Of a DNA stretch of 64,000 bases, positions 1 through 12,719 are shown in pieces; the stretch's first letter is position 1, and every line of letters starts with the position of its first letter. This DNA comes from Persicaria tinctoria (lineage: Eukaryota > Streptophyta > Magnoliopsida > Caryophyllales > Polygonaceae): the NCBI GenBank assembly GCA_037127255.1, contig JBANSL010000012.1, forward strand, positions 37,315,115 through 37,379,114. Reading direction: 5' to 3'. Below the pieces are notes generated by a model. The model was not told where the DNA came from. It saw only the letters and a program-made list of their open reading frames with translations, and ran no database searches. The translations under genes and the position numbers were made by a program.

Positions 1-3000
1 GGCAGATCGGCAAATGTGTGCAACCTTATCAGTCACTCTGTTACCTAAACGGGGAACATGAAAGAAGGAAACTTCTTTCAAAGTTGATAACATGAGTTTA
101 ACATCTGACATGATCAGTTCAATTTCCCAATGACATTTAGATTTTTTGTTGAGGTGGTTTATAATTATACCAGAATCACCTAGCTTTAATGTGGATTTTG
201 TCAATATGGAGTCGTGCAGCCTGTTGGATTCCCAGTTTTAGAGCAAGAGCTTCCGCTTTTAGGGGACTTTGTTTACCAAGTTTTTGATAGCATATTTATA
301 TTGGACGTCTTTTCCAATCCCGGATTATGGCTCCAGCTGTACTGGCGTTGTTTGTGATTGTGGATCCATCAAAATTGAGCTTGAGAGTTCCCCACGGGGG
401 TTTTCGCCATGTAATCTTATCATGCTTATTTTTCTTATTTGGGTGGTTGGGGTGTAAGAGGAAATCCTCATCTAGATTACACTTCAATTGAGATCTTTTA
501 CTCCAATTCTCCTTGTGAGTTTTTATAATACGTAATGAAGTATCTCTAAGTGGGATAGGAACTTGTTTGAACATGTGTTGGTTCTGAATGTACCAAGCTG
601 ACCACCGAGTAAAGACAAGTTCCACTTTAGCCGCAGAAGCAAGATTTTTCCCAATAAATGAAATGATAGGTTTAATATCTCGAGAATGAGTTATCATATT
701 GGATATTGTTGAGTTTATGCGAGAAGGAAGACTAACCAAAGAACGCACATAATGGCATTCTAACAAGAGGTGAACATCATCTTCGGTAGCACAATTGCAC
801 AGGTTACAGGTGGAAGGGACAGAGGTCCCACGAGCAGTCAGCCTAGAGGTAGTGGGAAGACCTTCCTGGCAAACTTTCCATAAGAAATTTTTAACCTTAG
901 GTGGAATATCTAAATTCCAAATCCAAGCGTTATTATTTAAGTTCAAAGCAGATTGAAATGTAATGAGTTTGTATGCACTCCCAGTGGTGAACCAAACCTC
1001 TCTATCCAGCCACCAATATAGCTTATCCTCAAATGAAGAGAATGGAAGAGGAATGTCCAAGATTTCTTTGACTATGTCAATTGGTAGCCTATTGTTGAGT
1101 TTTTCCATCCACCATCTACCATCCATAATGTATTCACTCACAGTTTCCTCAATGTTCCCAATTTGGGGGCAATCTTCCCTAGACTGCATAGAGGACGTTG
1201 TAATCCAATTATCTGTCCAAAATTTGATATATTTCCCATTTCCAACTGACCAGATAAGCCCCGATTTGAATTTAATAATGAGAGTTGTTAGTTTGGCCTA
1301 TTTCCAAGAGGAGTCACCTCTTTTCTTGTATTCAAGAATGTTAGCAGAGTGTAAATACTTGTGCTTAATCAGTTCAACCCAGACATTGTCTGGTTCAGCC
1401 AGAATTTTCCATAGAAGTTTCATTTGAAGGGCTTCATTCATCTCTTTTGACTTCCTAAGCCCTAACCCCCACATTTCTTTGGTTTGTAAATCCTATCCCA
1501 GCTAATAAGGGGAGGGTGTTGAAGATCTTTATTCAAGAAGAACATCCTATTAATTTGGTCTAGCTTTTTATGTATCGAAGCGGGTAACATACATTTTTGC
1601 ATTGTATACATCGGTTTAGCAAATAAATTTGTATTGATTAGGATTGTGCGTCCTTGTTGTCATAGGGCATTGGCATGCCATTTGCTTAGTTGTTCTTTAG
1701 ATTTACAAATGATGTCTTCAAAAGTATGTTTGTTTACTCTGTCATTAATAATCGGGCAACCTGGATATTTTTCCAATTAGTTCTCGTTTGTAATATTCAA
1801 GCACCTACTAAGCTCTAAGACCCTGGAGTTCGAAATGCCTTTTGTGGCTTGGAAACTTGATTTATGATAATTGACTTTTTGTCCCGAAACTCTGCAGTAA
1901 GAATCAATTATTGTCTTAATTCTCTGTCCATCATCAACACCACCCCTTGAGAAAATGATAATGTCATCTGCAAAGGATGGGAAAGGAACACGTGGGCCAT
2001 TCCTACCGAAGGAAAAACCAATAGGACTATTATCAAAAATTGTTTCCGCCAAGAGTTTCTAAGCGAGGATTTCGGCACCCAAGATAAACAAGAAAGGGGA
2101 TAAGGGATCCCTTTGTTGGAGACCACGTGAGGGGAGGAACATATCAGTAGGGCCATTGTTTACAAGAACTGAGAAGGAACTAGTCTTTACACATTCCATA
2201 ACCCAAGCGATAAAAGTATGGTGGAATCCAATTTTTTCTAAAATCTTTTTTTTTTGTAAAATTCCAATCAACTCTATCGTACGCTTTCTCCATATCTAGT
2301 TTTATCACCATTCATCCCTCACGGCCATTACCCGAGCTAAAAGAGTGGAAGATTTCGTGAGTTATCATAACATTATCTTGAATAGCCTTGTCTGATACAA
2401 ATGCACCATGTAAAGGGTGAATTAGTTTCCCGATAATTGTCTTGATTCTTTCAGCCAAAATTTTTGATATGATTTTATATAGTGTGGAACATAAACTGAT
2501 TGGACGGTAGTGGCTTGGGGTAGAAGGTTTGTCTCGCTTCGGAAGTAGGGAAATAAACGTGTGGTTTATTTGTTTAAGAATTTTTCCGGGGTGAAAAAAG
2601 CCTTTAACAACTCTAGTGACCGACATACCAACAATGTCCCAATACTTCTTATAGAATTCGGCGCTAATCCCATCCGGACCCGGAGATTTATTTTTACCCA
2701 AACTAAACACTAAAGATTTAATTTCGTTATTAGACGGATATCGAATGAGGAATTCATTTTCCTCAGTAGTGATAGAAGGATGGATTAGGTTAAACATTTC
2801 ATTTAGAAATCTATCATCAATAGACTCTTTTTTAAATCTTTTTTCGAAATCATTTTTAATTTTATTTCTAACATTTTCCTCTCCTGCTATTAATTTGCCT
2901 TCTGCAGTAGTTATGTTGCGAATCTGTTTCCCATGTCTTCTCCCTGAGGCAACACGCTGCTTTGTTTTGGCTCTTTGATTCCAAAAAGTTTTCTGAAATA

Positions 3001-3103
3001 AGAGTAGTTTTTCCTTTTTTTTCTAATGAGGCAGTTTTCCTTACTATTGGTTCTATGTGTGTTATTTACTAATCCTTTTGACTGTATTTTAAGCAACTTG
3101 TTC
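1..3103 (-). pseudogene. LINE-A: L1-type retrotransposon ORF2 (RT, zf-RVT, RNase H), decayed
   Basis: Read on the minus strand this is the 3' two thirds of a plant L1-type LINE ORF2. The reverse transcriptase spans about 2800 down to 1750: it shows KNKSPGPDGISAEFYKKYW, HYRPISLCS, LDMEKAYDRVDW and the catalytic FADDIIIF. The C-terminal part (about 1190 down to 296) carries a zf-RVT knuckle of C-x2-C...H...C type and the start of RNase H (LNFDGS). The RNase H continues to the left edge, so the LINE 3' end lies outside the window. RT is broken by frameshifts around 2050-2310 and by stops, so no intact protein can be made. The element stops at 3103, followed by the TCCAC target site of an inserted LTR element, and resumes at 19948. 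It is an old, inactive copy. Confidence 0.9.
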
Positions 3104-3108
3104 TCCAC

Positions 3109-4833
3109 TGTTAGAAGGAAAATCAAGTATGAAATAAATATAAAATATAAATCTCAAACCGAATCCCTGAACCACGCAAATAAAAATTATAAGACTTCCT
3201 CCCGTTGTAGTGGAAGAGAATCAGGATCGTGTCCAGGAGGAAGCCTGGCAGCGCTCGCCTGATTAGTTCCAAAATCCTCTCGTATCGACCAGCAGAAATC
3301 CTTGACGTTGAGTAAAAGTACTCGATGTCGACCACCTCAATCGAGTAAAACCTGCAAAGCTGCACACAAAAACGAAAATAGGGCAATGTCGAGTAGAAAA
3401 CTCCTCGATGTCGACAAGTGTACTCGACGTCGACTAGAATGTAGTTGAGATTGAGTGCTCTGCATAACAAAAACGTGACCTTTGCGGCGAAAATAAAACA
3501 GAAACAACACGAAATTTGTGGGAATTCAATAATATTAAAAAACTTCCAAAATCGGGGTTTCAATGCCACAACGATAACCATATAAGAATCATGCTAAAGG
3601 TATAAAAGATCATGTCTTTCATCAAATAAGTGTCGTCATTAACAAATAGGAAGATAGAGACTTTCACATAAACCCTAATTATTACTAACCATTTTCACAT
3701 AATTAATCCAAGTTTGCATTAAGATCATGTTCGCTTCAATAACACAAATAAGGTTCATCTTCGACTGTCGCAGAAGAATCATGCTCATAGGGATAGAAGA
3801 TAAAATTGCATTAAAAGTTATACCTTTAATGCATTACCATACATGGCTACTGTCGGGCTCACCCCGACCCTAGAAGTTGGGTGACTACTCGCTCTTCATC
3901 ATCAAAACATAAATCAATAATTTCAAGAAACTAAATTGCATTAAATCAAAACAAAGCTTACAACCGATCGAAGGTAAATCCGCTCTCGCCTTTCCAACTT
4001 CTACTCGGCCAAAACTCTCTCTAAAACTCCTACTTTCGAATGTAATTGTGTTGTGGAATAGAATGGATGATTGGATTATTCCTAAAACCAGCCCCTAGGA
4101 CTTTATTTATAGTATTCAATCCTCGTTATACAAGGAAAGAATAATCTATCTATATCTAAAACTATCTATCTAAAGCTTAATGATAAAACTTGGTAAATAA
4201 AACAAAAGGGAAATAAGACTAGGGTGGATAAATATCGTCAACTCTTTATAATTCTTCACGTGTCTTGATAGATTTCCCACGTAAGTTCTCTTGCAAGTAA
4301 CCACACACTCGTAACTTCACTCGATTTCGACTCGGACTAACGCTGGGAAGTACTCGACATCGACTCAAGTTCTCGACATCGAGTAGAACTCTTCTTCTCC
4401 TCTGATTGTGCTCGATGTCAACTAGAATTGGTCGTCTCGAGTGGTTTCATGCTCGGCAGGTGCTCGATCTTGTGTTCTGGAGCTGAGGTCGACTAACCGG
4501 TACTCGACATCGACTAGGTGTAGTCGACGTCGACTAGTCATGTCGAGTGATTTCTTTGTTGTTTTCTGCTCGACTTGCTCTGGTTCAGCCACTACTCGAC
4601 CTTGGATTTTTAATATTCGAACTCGAGCTCCTCCATGGTTTTTCTCCTTTCTCCCAATTGCTGTAAAATGCCTCGATTTTTGCGAAATTAAACAGAAACT
4701 AGTGTAGACTCCATAATTTGGCAAATAAGCATACACTACATAGATTCTGTATAATTCTAACCTAATAATATGAAATGCATGCGGAAATCGATATAAAAGT
4801 TAATGTAAAATATGTAAATTTAGGCGCACAACA
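3109..4833 (-). repeat. 3' LTR of outer Athila-like element
   Basis: 1,725 bp, matching 18189-19942 over its whole length with scattered substitutions and small indels. Read on the minus strand it starts TGTTGTGCGCC and ends with CA. A TATA-like TATAAATA lies at 4104-4111 on the minus strand. Several TCGA-YR-TCGA motifs are present, for example near 3328, 3411 and 4509-4536. Confidence 0.93.
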
Positions 4834-6051
4834 AACACCCTATACTTAAGCTTGCTTGTCCTCAAGCAGTACTTTTAATGGTCAAACATCGGAAGAAATT
4901 AAACCCTCAACATCTTAGATCCATTGTCATATGTCCCTGCAATCAATTACCATCTTCGAAAAGGTACTTATGCAACAAATCCATGCATGTGAATAAAAGA
5001 AAATTCTACTCGCAAAAGGAGGGTTATGCAAAAAACAATTCATATGTGACAAAACATTAATAATCAAAAGGACTTTATTTCAGCTCAATAAGGAGTAGAT
5101 TGGTAAAAGGCTAAAGGTGAGATGTATTTGGTCATGTTGTGCTAATGATCCGGAGAAATGCGGTAATTTCCAAACTTTCTTACCACATTTCTTCTTCATT
5201 TGGTTTCTTACCTTTCGCTCATTTACTCAATGCTTTTTTCAACATAATGTTTTTACCTCTCTAACCTCAACACTGCCTTCTCACGACTCGCAAACATGGG
5301 TGTCATGATTGGCGCCGGATACTTAGTTCTTCGGACTCCTCACCTTGGTGTCCCATCCTGCAGAACTATTATCTCAACGCAGGCACGGTCGATCTACCTT
5401 TATCTCCTGAGGTGACTGAATTTTCTTTCTCTCATTAAATTTTCCATAATATGAATCATTCTCCTGTCAAACTCCAAATAATGATAATAATCACAACACA
5501 AACACCATATAATAATCTCCATAATGTGACATCAATTTCTCACCATATAAGGTAGAGAAATAGGCATTATTTAGAACATGTGGAGCAAAATATGAAACAA
5601 GGCTCAATATGGCTTTTGTGATGCAAATAAGCATAGGTATGGCTAAGGAATATAAACAATATGAGCATTGTATGAAAAATATAAAGTCCGTCATCCTCTT
5701 ATCATGCAAAATGTCAAAAGCAATATCAAATTTTACCTAATTTCATGGTTTTCAGTTAAAATATGCACTTCATTGTGACTTTCCTTTACTAGGCAATTTC
5801 ATGTTATTTCTCTGTTGAATCCAATTTTGCATCGTCGAGTTCAATATAACTTCCATGACACTAATAAAAAAAATTCATGGGGGTGATGAAATAATATTTG
5901 GAAAATGATATATAAGCGCATAGATAAATAATAATTCCAAATATAGCCATGTGTAAACAATTCGGAAAATATGCACAAATAATGTCAAATATGGTCAAAT
6001 ATGCATAAAGTAAGCCATTTCCCCACCACATACTTAAACATTACAGTGTTC
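4834..6051 (-). other. 3' non-coding internal region and polypurine tract of outer element
   Basis: No coding sequence. On the minus strand it ends in a purine-rich tract (AGTATAGGGTGTT, about 4834-4847) directly before the LTR start. The block is homologous to 11570-12719 of the inner element and to 61621-62680 of the third copy. The best conserved stretch is around 5260-5430, which matches 12140-12300 and 62040-62210. The inner element inserted at 6051/6052. Confidence 0.8.
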
Positions 6052-7830
6052 TGATGTCCACCAAAATAGCCATGTTGAAATGCACATTTTAAGCTCCTTA
6101 TTTTATACACTTTGCATATTTCGGGCTGGGAATATGTTGAATTTATGTAATATATGCTTATTTGCAAGAAATAGAGGTCTACATAAGTTTTGGTTTAAAA
6201 TTATAGAATTTGGAGCCATTCCGGGACAAAACCAAGAAGCAAAGACGGAAGCTAAGCCTTACTCGATATCGAGTACTTTTACTCGATATCGACCAAAGAA
6301 GTCCGAGCAAAGCCTGGCCGAGGAGGAGTTGATCGAGGAACTGAAGACAAAGCCAACCCGAATCCAGAGCCTTACTCGATATCGACAAGACCTAAAGCCA
6401 AACCTAGAGTCGAGGAAGCAGCACCTGATCGAGAAGCCAAAGACCTAGACATACCGAGCAACACTTCCTTGATATCGAGTAGATTACTCGATATCGACAA
6501 GACCAAGACCACATGTGCGAGCCAGATCGGGGAGAGGTTGCTCGAGAAATCTAGGACAGCCAAAGTCGACGACAACATTCCTCGATATCGAGTACTTTTA
6601 CTCGATATCGACCAAAATTCTCTTGGGTCGCGTTACGCTGTTGGGCTGTCCGAGTCGAGTTGGGCTTACTTGGGAGCGAAGGAGTCCGAGATCTATCAAG
6701 TCTATCAAGGTTTATCCATGGAGAGAGGATTTATCCACACATGAAGATATTTAGATATTTTAGATATATTTTCTTTTAAAATAAATGTTTCTTTTATTAA
6801 AGTTTTATCTTTAGATATTAGATAGATATTTCCTTCCTTGAATAGCAAGGATTAAGCCCTATAAATAAAGCCCATAGGGCTGAGTTTTTATTCATTCAAT
6901 TTCAGAGATACAATTACACATAGAGTTTTAGGAGTTCAAAGGTTTTAGGGTTTTGGCGTTCAACGAAAGTTGGAGTGCCGAGATTATAAAGACTTTGAAT
7001 TTAGTTAATTCAAGTTATTTCTTTTCAATCAATGTCTGCAATTGCGATGAGGCGCGAGTAGTCCACCTACTTTTAGGTTGGGGTACGCCCGACGATAGCC
7101 CTGCGCGTATGAGGTAAATATCCGACCTTTATCATGTTTTGAGCGTCTACTACCTTTTATGTGTTTATTACCCATTCAATGGAGATCTATGCTAACAATT
7201 TGGATTGTAAACATAAAATCGGTAGATACAATTAGGGCTTCTTTAAAGAGTTTCTTAATTGTTGGAAAAGGCGAAAGCTTGATCCTTCGATGCGATTTGC
7301 ATGATTATCGTTATTTATCTTGCCTTATGCATGTTTGGTTATCGTTGTCGCAAACCTTAATCTTAGAAGTTCTTTTTCATTCATCAAGTTAAGATTCAAA
7401 ATTTGCTTGTTTTTACTTTCTGCTCTTCCTCGATCTTGACCAAATTTGGTCGATATCGAGCAGTGATATTCGATCAACGAAGATCGCTGTAGCTTCTGGT
7501 TTGCAGGAACCCGAGATCGACGAAAGCCTTCCTCGATATCGAGGAGATTTACTCAATGTCGAGTAAAACCCGAGAGCTGCTCCTGCTCTATTCCACTTGT
7601 TCGATCTTCTGTCGACTAACCCTAGTCGAGATCGAGCATCTATAGTCGACTTCTGCCCGTGAGATTCCTCCGCTGCCTAGGATCCGCTGACACGCTTCCT
7701 CGTGGATCGATCCTGACTTCCCACTACTGCATCGGGAGGAAGTCTTGTAATCATTTGCAAGGGACGGAATCTGGTTTGCTTTGTTTTATTCGTATTCTAT
7801 TTGCATTCTCGATTTCCTCATCTCACAACA
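6052..7830 (+). repeat. 5' LTR of inner Athila-like element
   Basis: 1,779 bp, bounded by TG...CA. It contains eight exact copies of TCGATATCGA, starting at 6263, 6283, 6376, 6488, 6582, 6602, 7450 and 7533, plus near copies. A TATAAATA box (6860-6867) should set transcription start in the following tract. The U5-like end runs directly into the primer binding site. Confidence 0.95.
6860..6867 (+). promoter_or_regulatory. TATA box of inner 5' LTR
   Basis: TATAAATA inside the LTR, about 970 bp before the LTR end. The same box is at 13548-13555 in the 3' LTR and, reversed, at 4104-4111, 19159-19166 and 60898-60905 in the related LTRs. Its conservation across three copies supports a promoter role; the start site itself is inferred. 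Confidence 0.6.
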
Positions 7831-7833
7831 AAT

Positions 7834-7851
7834 TGGCGCCGTTGCCGGGGA
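7834..7851 (+). other. Primer binding site (tRNA-Asp type)
   Basis: TGGCGCCGTTGCCGGGGA, three bases after the LTR end. It is the complement of the 3' end of plant tRNA-Asp (CCCCGGCAACGGCG plus CCA). This primer is typical of Athila-type Gypsy elements. Confidence 0.9.
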
Positions 7852-7913
7852 AGCAATCATTCGCACCTTAGGTAGTTAAATCTCACGTTTGCTTTGAGTT
7901 ACTTCGCAGGTGT

Positions 7914-10382
7914 ATGCGCCGTTCTGGTCAACCACCTGAGTTTGACGGATTAGACGAACCAGAACACCTTTTACACGTCCACGCTAAACTAAAAAGAGCC
8001 ATGACGGCCGCAGAAACACAGGAACAGCTGATACGGAGGCTTCAGAGGGAACTAGCCGCCAACAATGCTGCTCTCGCCACTGAGAGGGCATCCAGGGAAC
8101 AGGAAGCTGAGCGTGCGAGGCAAGCAGAAGCTGAGCTTGCCCAATATCCTACCACTGCAGAGGATTGCATGAATCCGACTCTCGTCGTGCCTGAATCGGC
8201 CATTCTAATCCATCAAAATACTTTTGAAATTCGCACTCACTTCCTTATTGAACTTAAGAATAATGCTTTTCATGGAAGATTTAATGAATGCCCTCTTGAA
8301 CATATTACCAATTTTTCTGACATGTGCCGTACTCTTGCTGAAGGTACAACTCTGGAATATGTCAAGATGAAAGCCTTTCGTTGGTCGCTTGCTGGTCCTG
8401 TATTGAAGTGGCTTGAAGGACAGAAACCACGATCCCTCACAACATGGGCTCAAGTAGAGCAGGAATTTCTCAACAAATTCTTCCCTCCTGCTAAGACAGC
8501 ACCCCTCCGCCAGAAGATTAAAGCTTTCAAACAGAAGTCTGGGGAACCGCCGGCAAAAGCATGAGAACGATATAAGGAACTAATGCGATCTTTCCCTACT
8601 CATGGACAACCACTCTATGTCATTCAGGAGATCTTCTTCAATTCTCTTGACCAGACCACTAAGGATAGGATCAATTAGTATACTCGATATGAGTATCTGA
8701 TAATGCCATCAGCTGACGCGTGGGGTGTACTAGACAAGCTCACCAACTACGACAACAAGTATGGGGCTTAAAAAAACTATGATGAAGATGCCTATGCCAG
8801 GCCAGCCCCATCCATGCCCCTCTTTGAGCCTTCCAAGGAGATTGACCCAGATGTCAGCGAACAGTACTATAGAGACCTGAATCGCAAGCTCCTCAAGCAA
8901 GTCAAGTATCTCTCTGTCAACCAGCCTTGCGTCGAATGTAGATCACAGCGGCACAACACTACTGAGTGCCCACACAGAGAGCAAGTCAGGATGGGAGAGA
9001 CCCACGAAGAGGTAGCTTATGTAGGGGGTCCAAATCGCTATATGGGGGACCAAAGGTTTCAGCAACCACAATGGAACCAAGGTGCCCCTAGGAACCCCCC
9101 ACCATACAGAGCTCCAGGACATCCAGAGAGAGATCAATGAAAGGATGATCTACAAATGATCCTTGATGAGATACGCTGAAATCATGCACAACGGCAGCAG
9201 TCTACAGTCGCCATCAATAATCAGCTCCAGAATTTCAACACAAGATTTGGAGAGCTGGATATCTGGAAGAAGAGCATAGAGACCCAGATGGGTCAATTCG
9301 CGGCACAGATTCTACGACCAACCGAGCAACTCCCTGGGCAAACAGAACCAAATCCTAAGGGGAAGACCGGACACGTCGCAGTTGTAAAGCTCAGGAGCAG
9401 GCACCAATTACGCGAGCCAGAGGTCGGAAAGCAGCAAGACACAGCAGAGCAGCAACTCGACATCGACCAAACACAACTCGATGTCGACCAAGGTTTGGTC
9501 GATATCGACAAAATTTCACCCGATGTCGAGGAGAATCTAGGCCCAGAGTTGTATGCGCAGCACAACAACTCGAAATCGACAACAGTGGTCGATATCGAGG
9601 AAACTCAAGTCGATATCGAAAAAAATCTTGTCGATGTCGAGGACTCTGCAACACCTCCGACACTTGTCCTGGCTCCGAAGCAGAAAAAGACATTGCCCTT
9701 CCCTTCCAAGGCGCTAAAAGATCCCACTGCAGGTAAGTTTAAACGTTTTGTTAATATGCTTCGAGAACTAAATCTCTCAATTCCTTTTACAGAAGCTTTG
9801 CAAGAGATGCCTACTTATGTCAAATTCCTCAAGGAGATCCTGAGCAACAAGCGATCCATCTCAGAAATCGCCAGCGAATGCAAAGTGCCCCACTTCCCTG
9901 AGAAGAGACCTGACCCTGGTAAGTTTTCTGTTACTGTGGGATTTGAACAATATAAGTATGAGTCCTTGTGTGATTTAGGAGCAAGTGTGAGCATCATGCC
10001 CTTATCAATCTGGCGGAAGGTGAAGATAGGGTCTATAGAGCCTGTGGATGCCAAGCTATACATGGCAAATAATACAGTGGTCATCCCTACAGGTATGGTT
10101 GAGAATGTCCCTGTCAAGGTTGGTAAGTTCTTTATCCCCGCTGATTTCCTTATTATAGACTGTGCTGAAGATCCTACTAGCCCTATTATTCTTGGTAGAC
10201 CATTATTAGCTACTGCAGATGCCAAGATTAGTGTCAAACAGCGATTGCTCACCTTCACAATAGGCGATGAGGTCTTAGATTTCTCTTTTGGCCCTACAAA
10301 AGAGGAAATTTCATGGCTGGAGGTGAAGAGCATCAGCAACCACGGGACCAAGCAAACAACGGAGGAAGACACCAGGAGATAA
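7914..10382 (+). pseudogene. Athila-like gag-protease polyprotein, interrupted by stops
   Basis: One continuous frame of 823 codons from the ATG at 7914 to the TAA at 10380-10382, broken by about five internal stops (8562 TGA, about 8679 TAG, about 8769 TAA, 9138 TGA, about 9171 TGA). The N-terminus is coiled-coil-like and rich in Ala/Glu; the gag core shows FHGRFNECPLEHITNFSDMC. A CCHC zinc knuckle (C-x2-C-x4-H-x4-C, CVEC...HNTTEC) starts near residue 339. A linker (about 9440-9660) consists of acidic repeats LDIDQ, LDVDQ, VDIDK, VDIEE, VDVED. It is followed by a retropepsin-like fold with LCDLGASVSIMPLS (active-site Asp in D-L-G-A) and ILGRPLLAT. At least one stop looks like a Trp codon turned into TGA, as expected from C-to-T decay. 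No RT follows. Confidence 0.88.
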
Positions 10383-11056
10383 CTCGAGATCGAAAAAGGC
10401 TCCTCGATCTCAACTAAGGTGCTACTCGATCTCGACAAAAGTTCATCGATATCGACTTCCTCTACTGAACACCAGACTTGCCAGGAGCCTAAGTATGGGG
10501 TCCCTGTACTCGATATCGACCAGCCGTACTCGATATCGACTAACGCCGAGCCCGAAGATTTCTGTTTTGGGCCCGAAAAGGTAAGTTCAAGTATGAGGAA
10601 GGCACCAAAAATTTGCTCGACATCGACAAGCCTTCCTCGATATCAACCAAGGTGTTACTCGATGTCGACCAAACTTCCTCGACATCGACTTCCCCTGCTG
10701 AGCACCAGACTTGCCAAGAGCCTAAGTATGGGGTCCCTGTACTCGATATTGACCAAATATGCTCGATATCGACCAACCCTAAGCCCGAAGATTTCTGTTT
10801 TGGGCCCGAAAAGGTAAGTTCAGGTATGAGTTCTACTCCTCCTCAGTCCATTAAGAAATTTATAAATAATTTAAGGGGAGGTAAGGCTTCGTGGCGAGAG
10901 AATCTGCGGAGAATGAGAGCTGGAAAGAAAAAGAAGGGAGAAAAGGAAGACTATGCAAGCAACCACCTATCAGCCGAGCTTGCATACTACAATCAGGACC
11001 TAGATGATCCAGGAGAAGAGCCAAGCATAAGCGGGCCCCACATTGATGGTCTTTGA
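10383..11056 (+). other. Palindrome-rich spacer with tandem duplication and a basic tail ORF
   Basis: Downstream of the protease stop lies a 233-bp tandem duplication: the block around 10465-10590 recurs at 10698-10827, including GCCCGAAGATTTCTGTTTTG and the phrase coding for EPKYGVPVLDID. It is crowded with TCGA-YR-TCGA motifs. An open frame (10613-11056) reads LDID/STS repeats and ends in a basic then acidic tail (RMRAGKKKKGEKED...DDPGEEP). Whether it is translated is unknown. Confidence 0.6.
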
Positions 11057-12719
11057 GCACAAACGGAGAAGTCGGCCTAGCGACTCTAAAATCTAGAGCA
11101 TGTATATAAAACTTTTAAATTTTGGGACTTTGGAACTTTTGATTTTGGTTTGGTTTTTGTTCTTTAGTTTAAAATACTTCATGTGGAAAGTCTTGTCTTC
11201 GTGTGAAATCTAACACTTTTAGGTCGGCAAACATAAAAGGATCGCGAAAGGTGGAATAAGAAGTCCTTGAAAGATAGTCGAAATCCACTAGGCCAGTCGA
11301 GAACGACCAAGAGGAGCAGCCCAGTTTTACTCGATATTGAGTAGGCCAACTCGATATCGACCAAGTCAAAAATCTCCTCGACTTCAGCATTCCACTCGAA
11401 GCTGACGGTTTACTCGATATCGACAACACTCCTCGATATTGACCAACCCAGCTCCTCGACAGCTCCCGTTTTACTTTCCTCGACGCATTATTCGGTGAGT
11501 TCCTTCCTTTACTCTCGCTTTGTTTGATTTTCATATGGTGGGGACACTGTATATTATCATTATTATATGTTTTATTCTTGTTTTTTGTTTTACATGGTGA
11601 AATTTTGAGTAAAATTTCAATTTTTTATGCATAAGGCTAATACTCAATATTATATGAGACATCTCCCATTGCTTGTAAATTGTTCAAAGAAATAGTGTCA
11701 TGGAAGCTTTATTGAACTCGACGATGCAAAATTAGATTCATTAGAGATATAGCATGGAATTGCCTAGTAAAGGGAAGTCACAATGAAGTGTATTATTTTC
11801 TTGATAACCATGGAAGGAGGTAAAATTTGAAGTTGCTTTTGACATGTTGCATGATAAGAGGATGGAGGACTTTATATTTCCATATAATGCTCATATTGTT
11901 ATATCCCAGCCTTACCTATGCTTATGCATCACAAAAGCCATAATATGCCTTATTTCAATTATTGCTCCACATGATCCAAATATTTTCCATTCTTTACCTT
12001 ATTTCCTATCTGGGGATTATGTTGAGAATGATGTTACATTATGGAGATTATCATATGGTGTTTGTGTTGTGTTGTTATTATTTTTGGAGTTTGGCAAGAA
12101 TGTTTGAAAATATGGAAAATTTAATGAGTGAAAGAAAATCCGGTCACCTAGGGAGATAAAGGTAGATCGACCCTGCCTGCGTTGAGATAATAGTTCCGCA
12201 GGATGGGACACCAATATGAGGAGTCCAGAGCAGTAAGTATCCGGGGCCATTCATGACACCCATGTTTGCGACTCGCGAGAAGGCAGTGCTGAGATTAGAG
12301 AGGTAAAAGCATTATTATTGGAAAAAGCATTATAGAAGGTCATGAGTCTTATGAAAACGAATGTGGTTGAGAAAGTTTGGAAATACTCCATTTCCCCGGA
12401 TTATTAGCACCACATTGCCAAAAAATTGCCCACCTTTAGCCTTTTACCAATCTACTCCTTATTGAGCTTAATTTAAAGTCATCTTGATTATTAATGCTTT
12501 ATCACTTATGAATGTTTTGCATAACCCTCCTTTTGTGAGTAGATGTTGCATTTTATTTGCACATGCATGGATTTGTGGCACTAGTACCTTTTCGAGGGTA
12601 GTAATTGACTGCAGGGACATATGAGAATGAATCTATGATGTTGAGAGTTTTTAATTCTTCCCTTGAATGACCATCCAAGTTATTGCTTGGGGACAAGAAA
12701 ACTTAAATATGGGGTGATT
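11057..12719 (+). other. 3' non-coding internal region and polypurine tract of inner element
   Basis: No coding sequence. It holds a cluster of TCGATATCGA-type motifs at about 11329-11450, then a region homologous to 4834-6051 and 61621-62680. The purine tract TATGGGGTGATT ends at 12719, just before the LTR. Confidence 0.8.

Noticed and set aside
10419..10817. Possible separate gene made of LDID/STS repeats
   Set aside because: The frame is a by-product of the palindromic motif in a tandem duplication; overlapping frames on both strands are open for the same reason.
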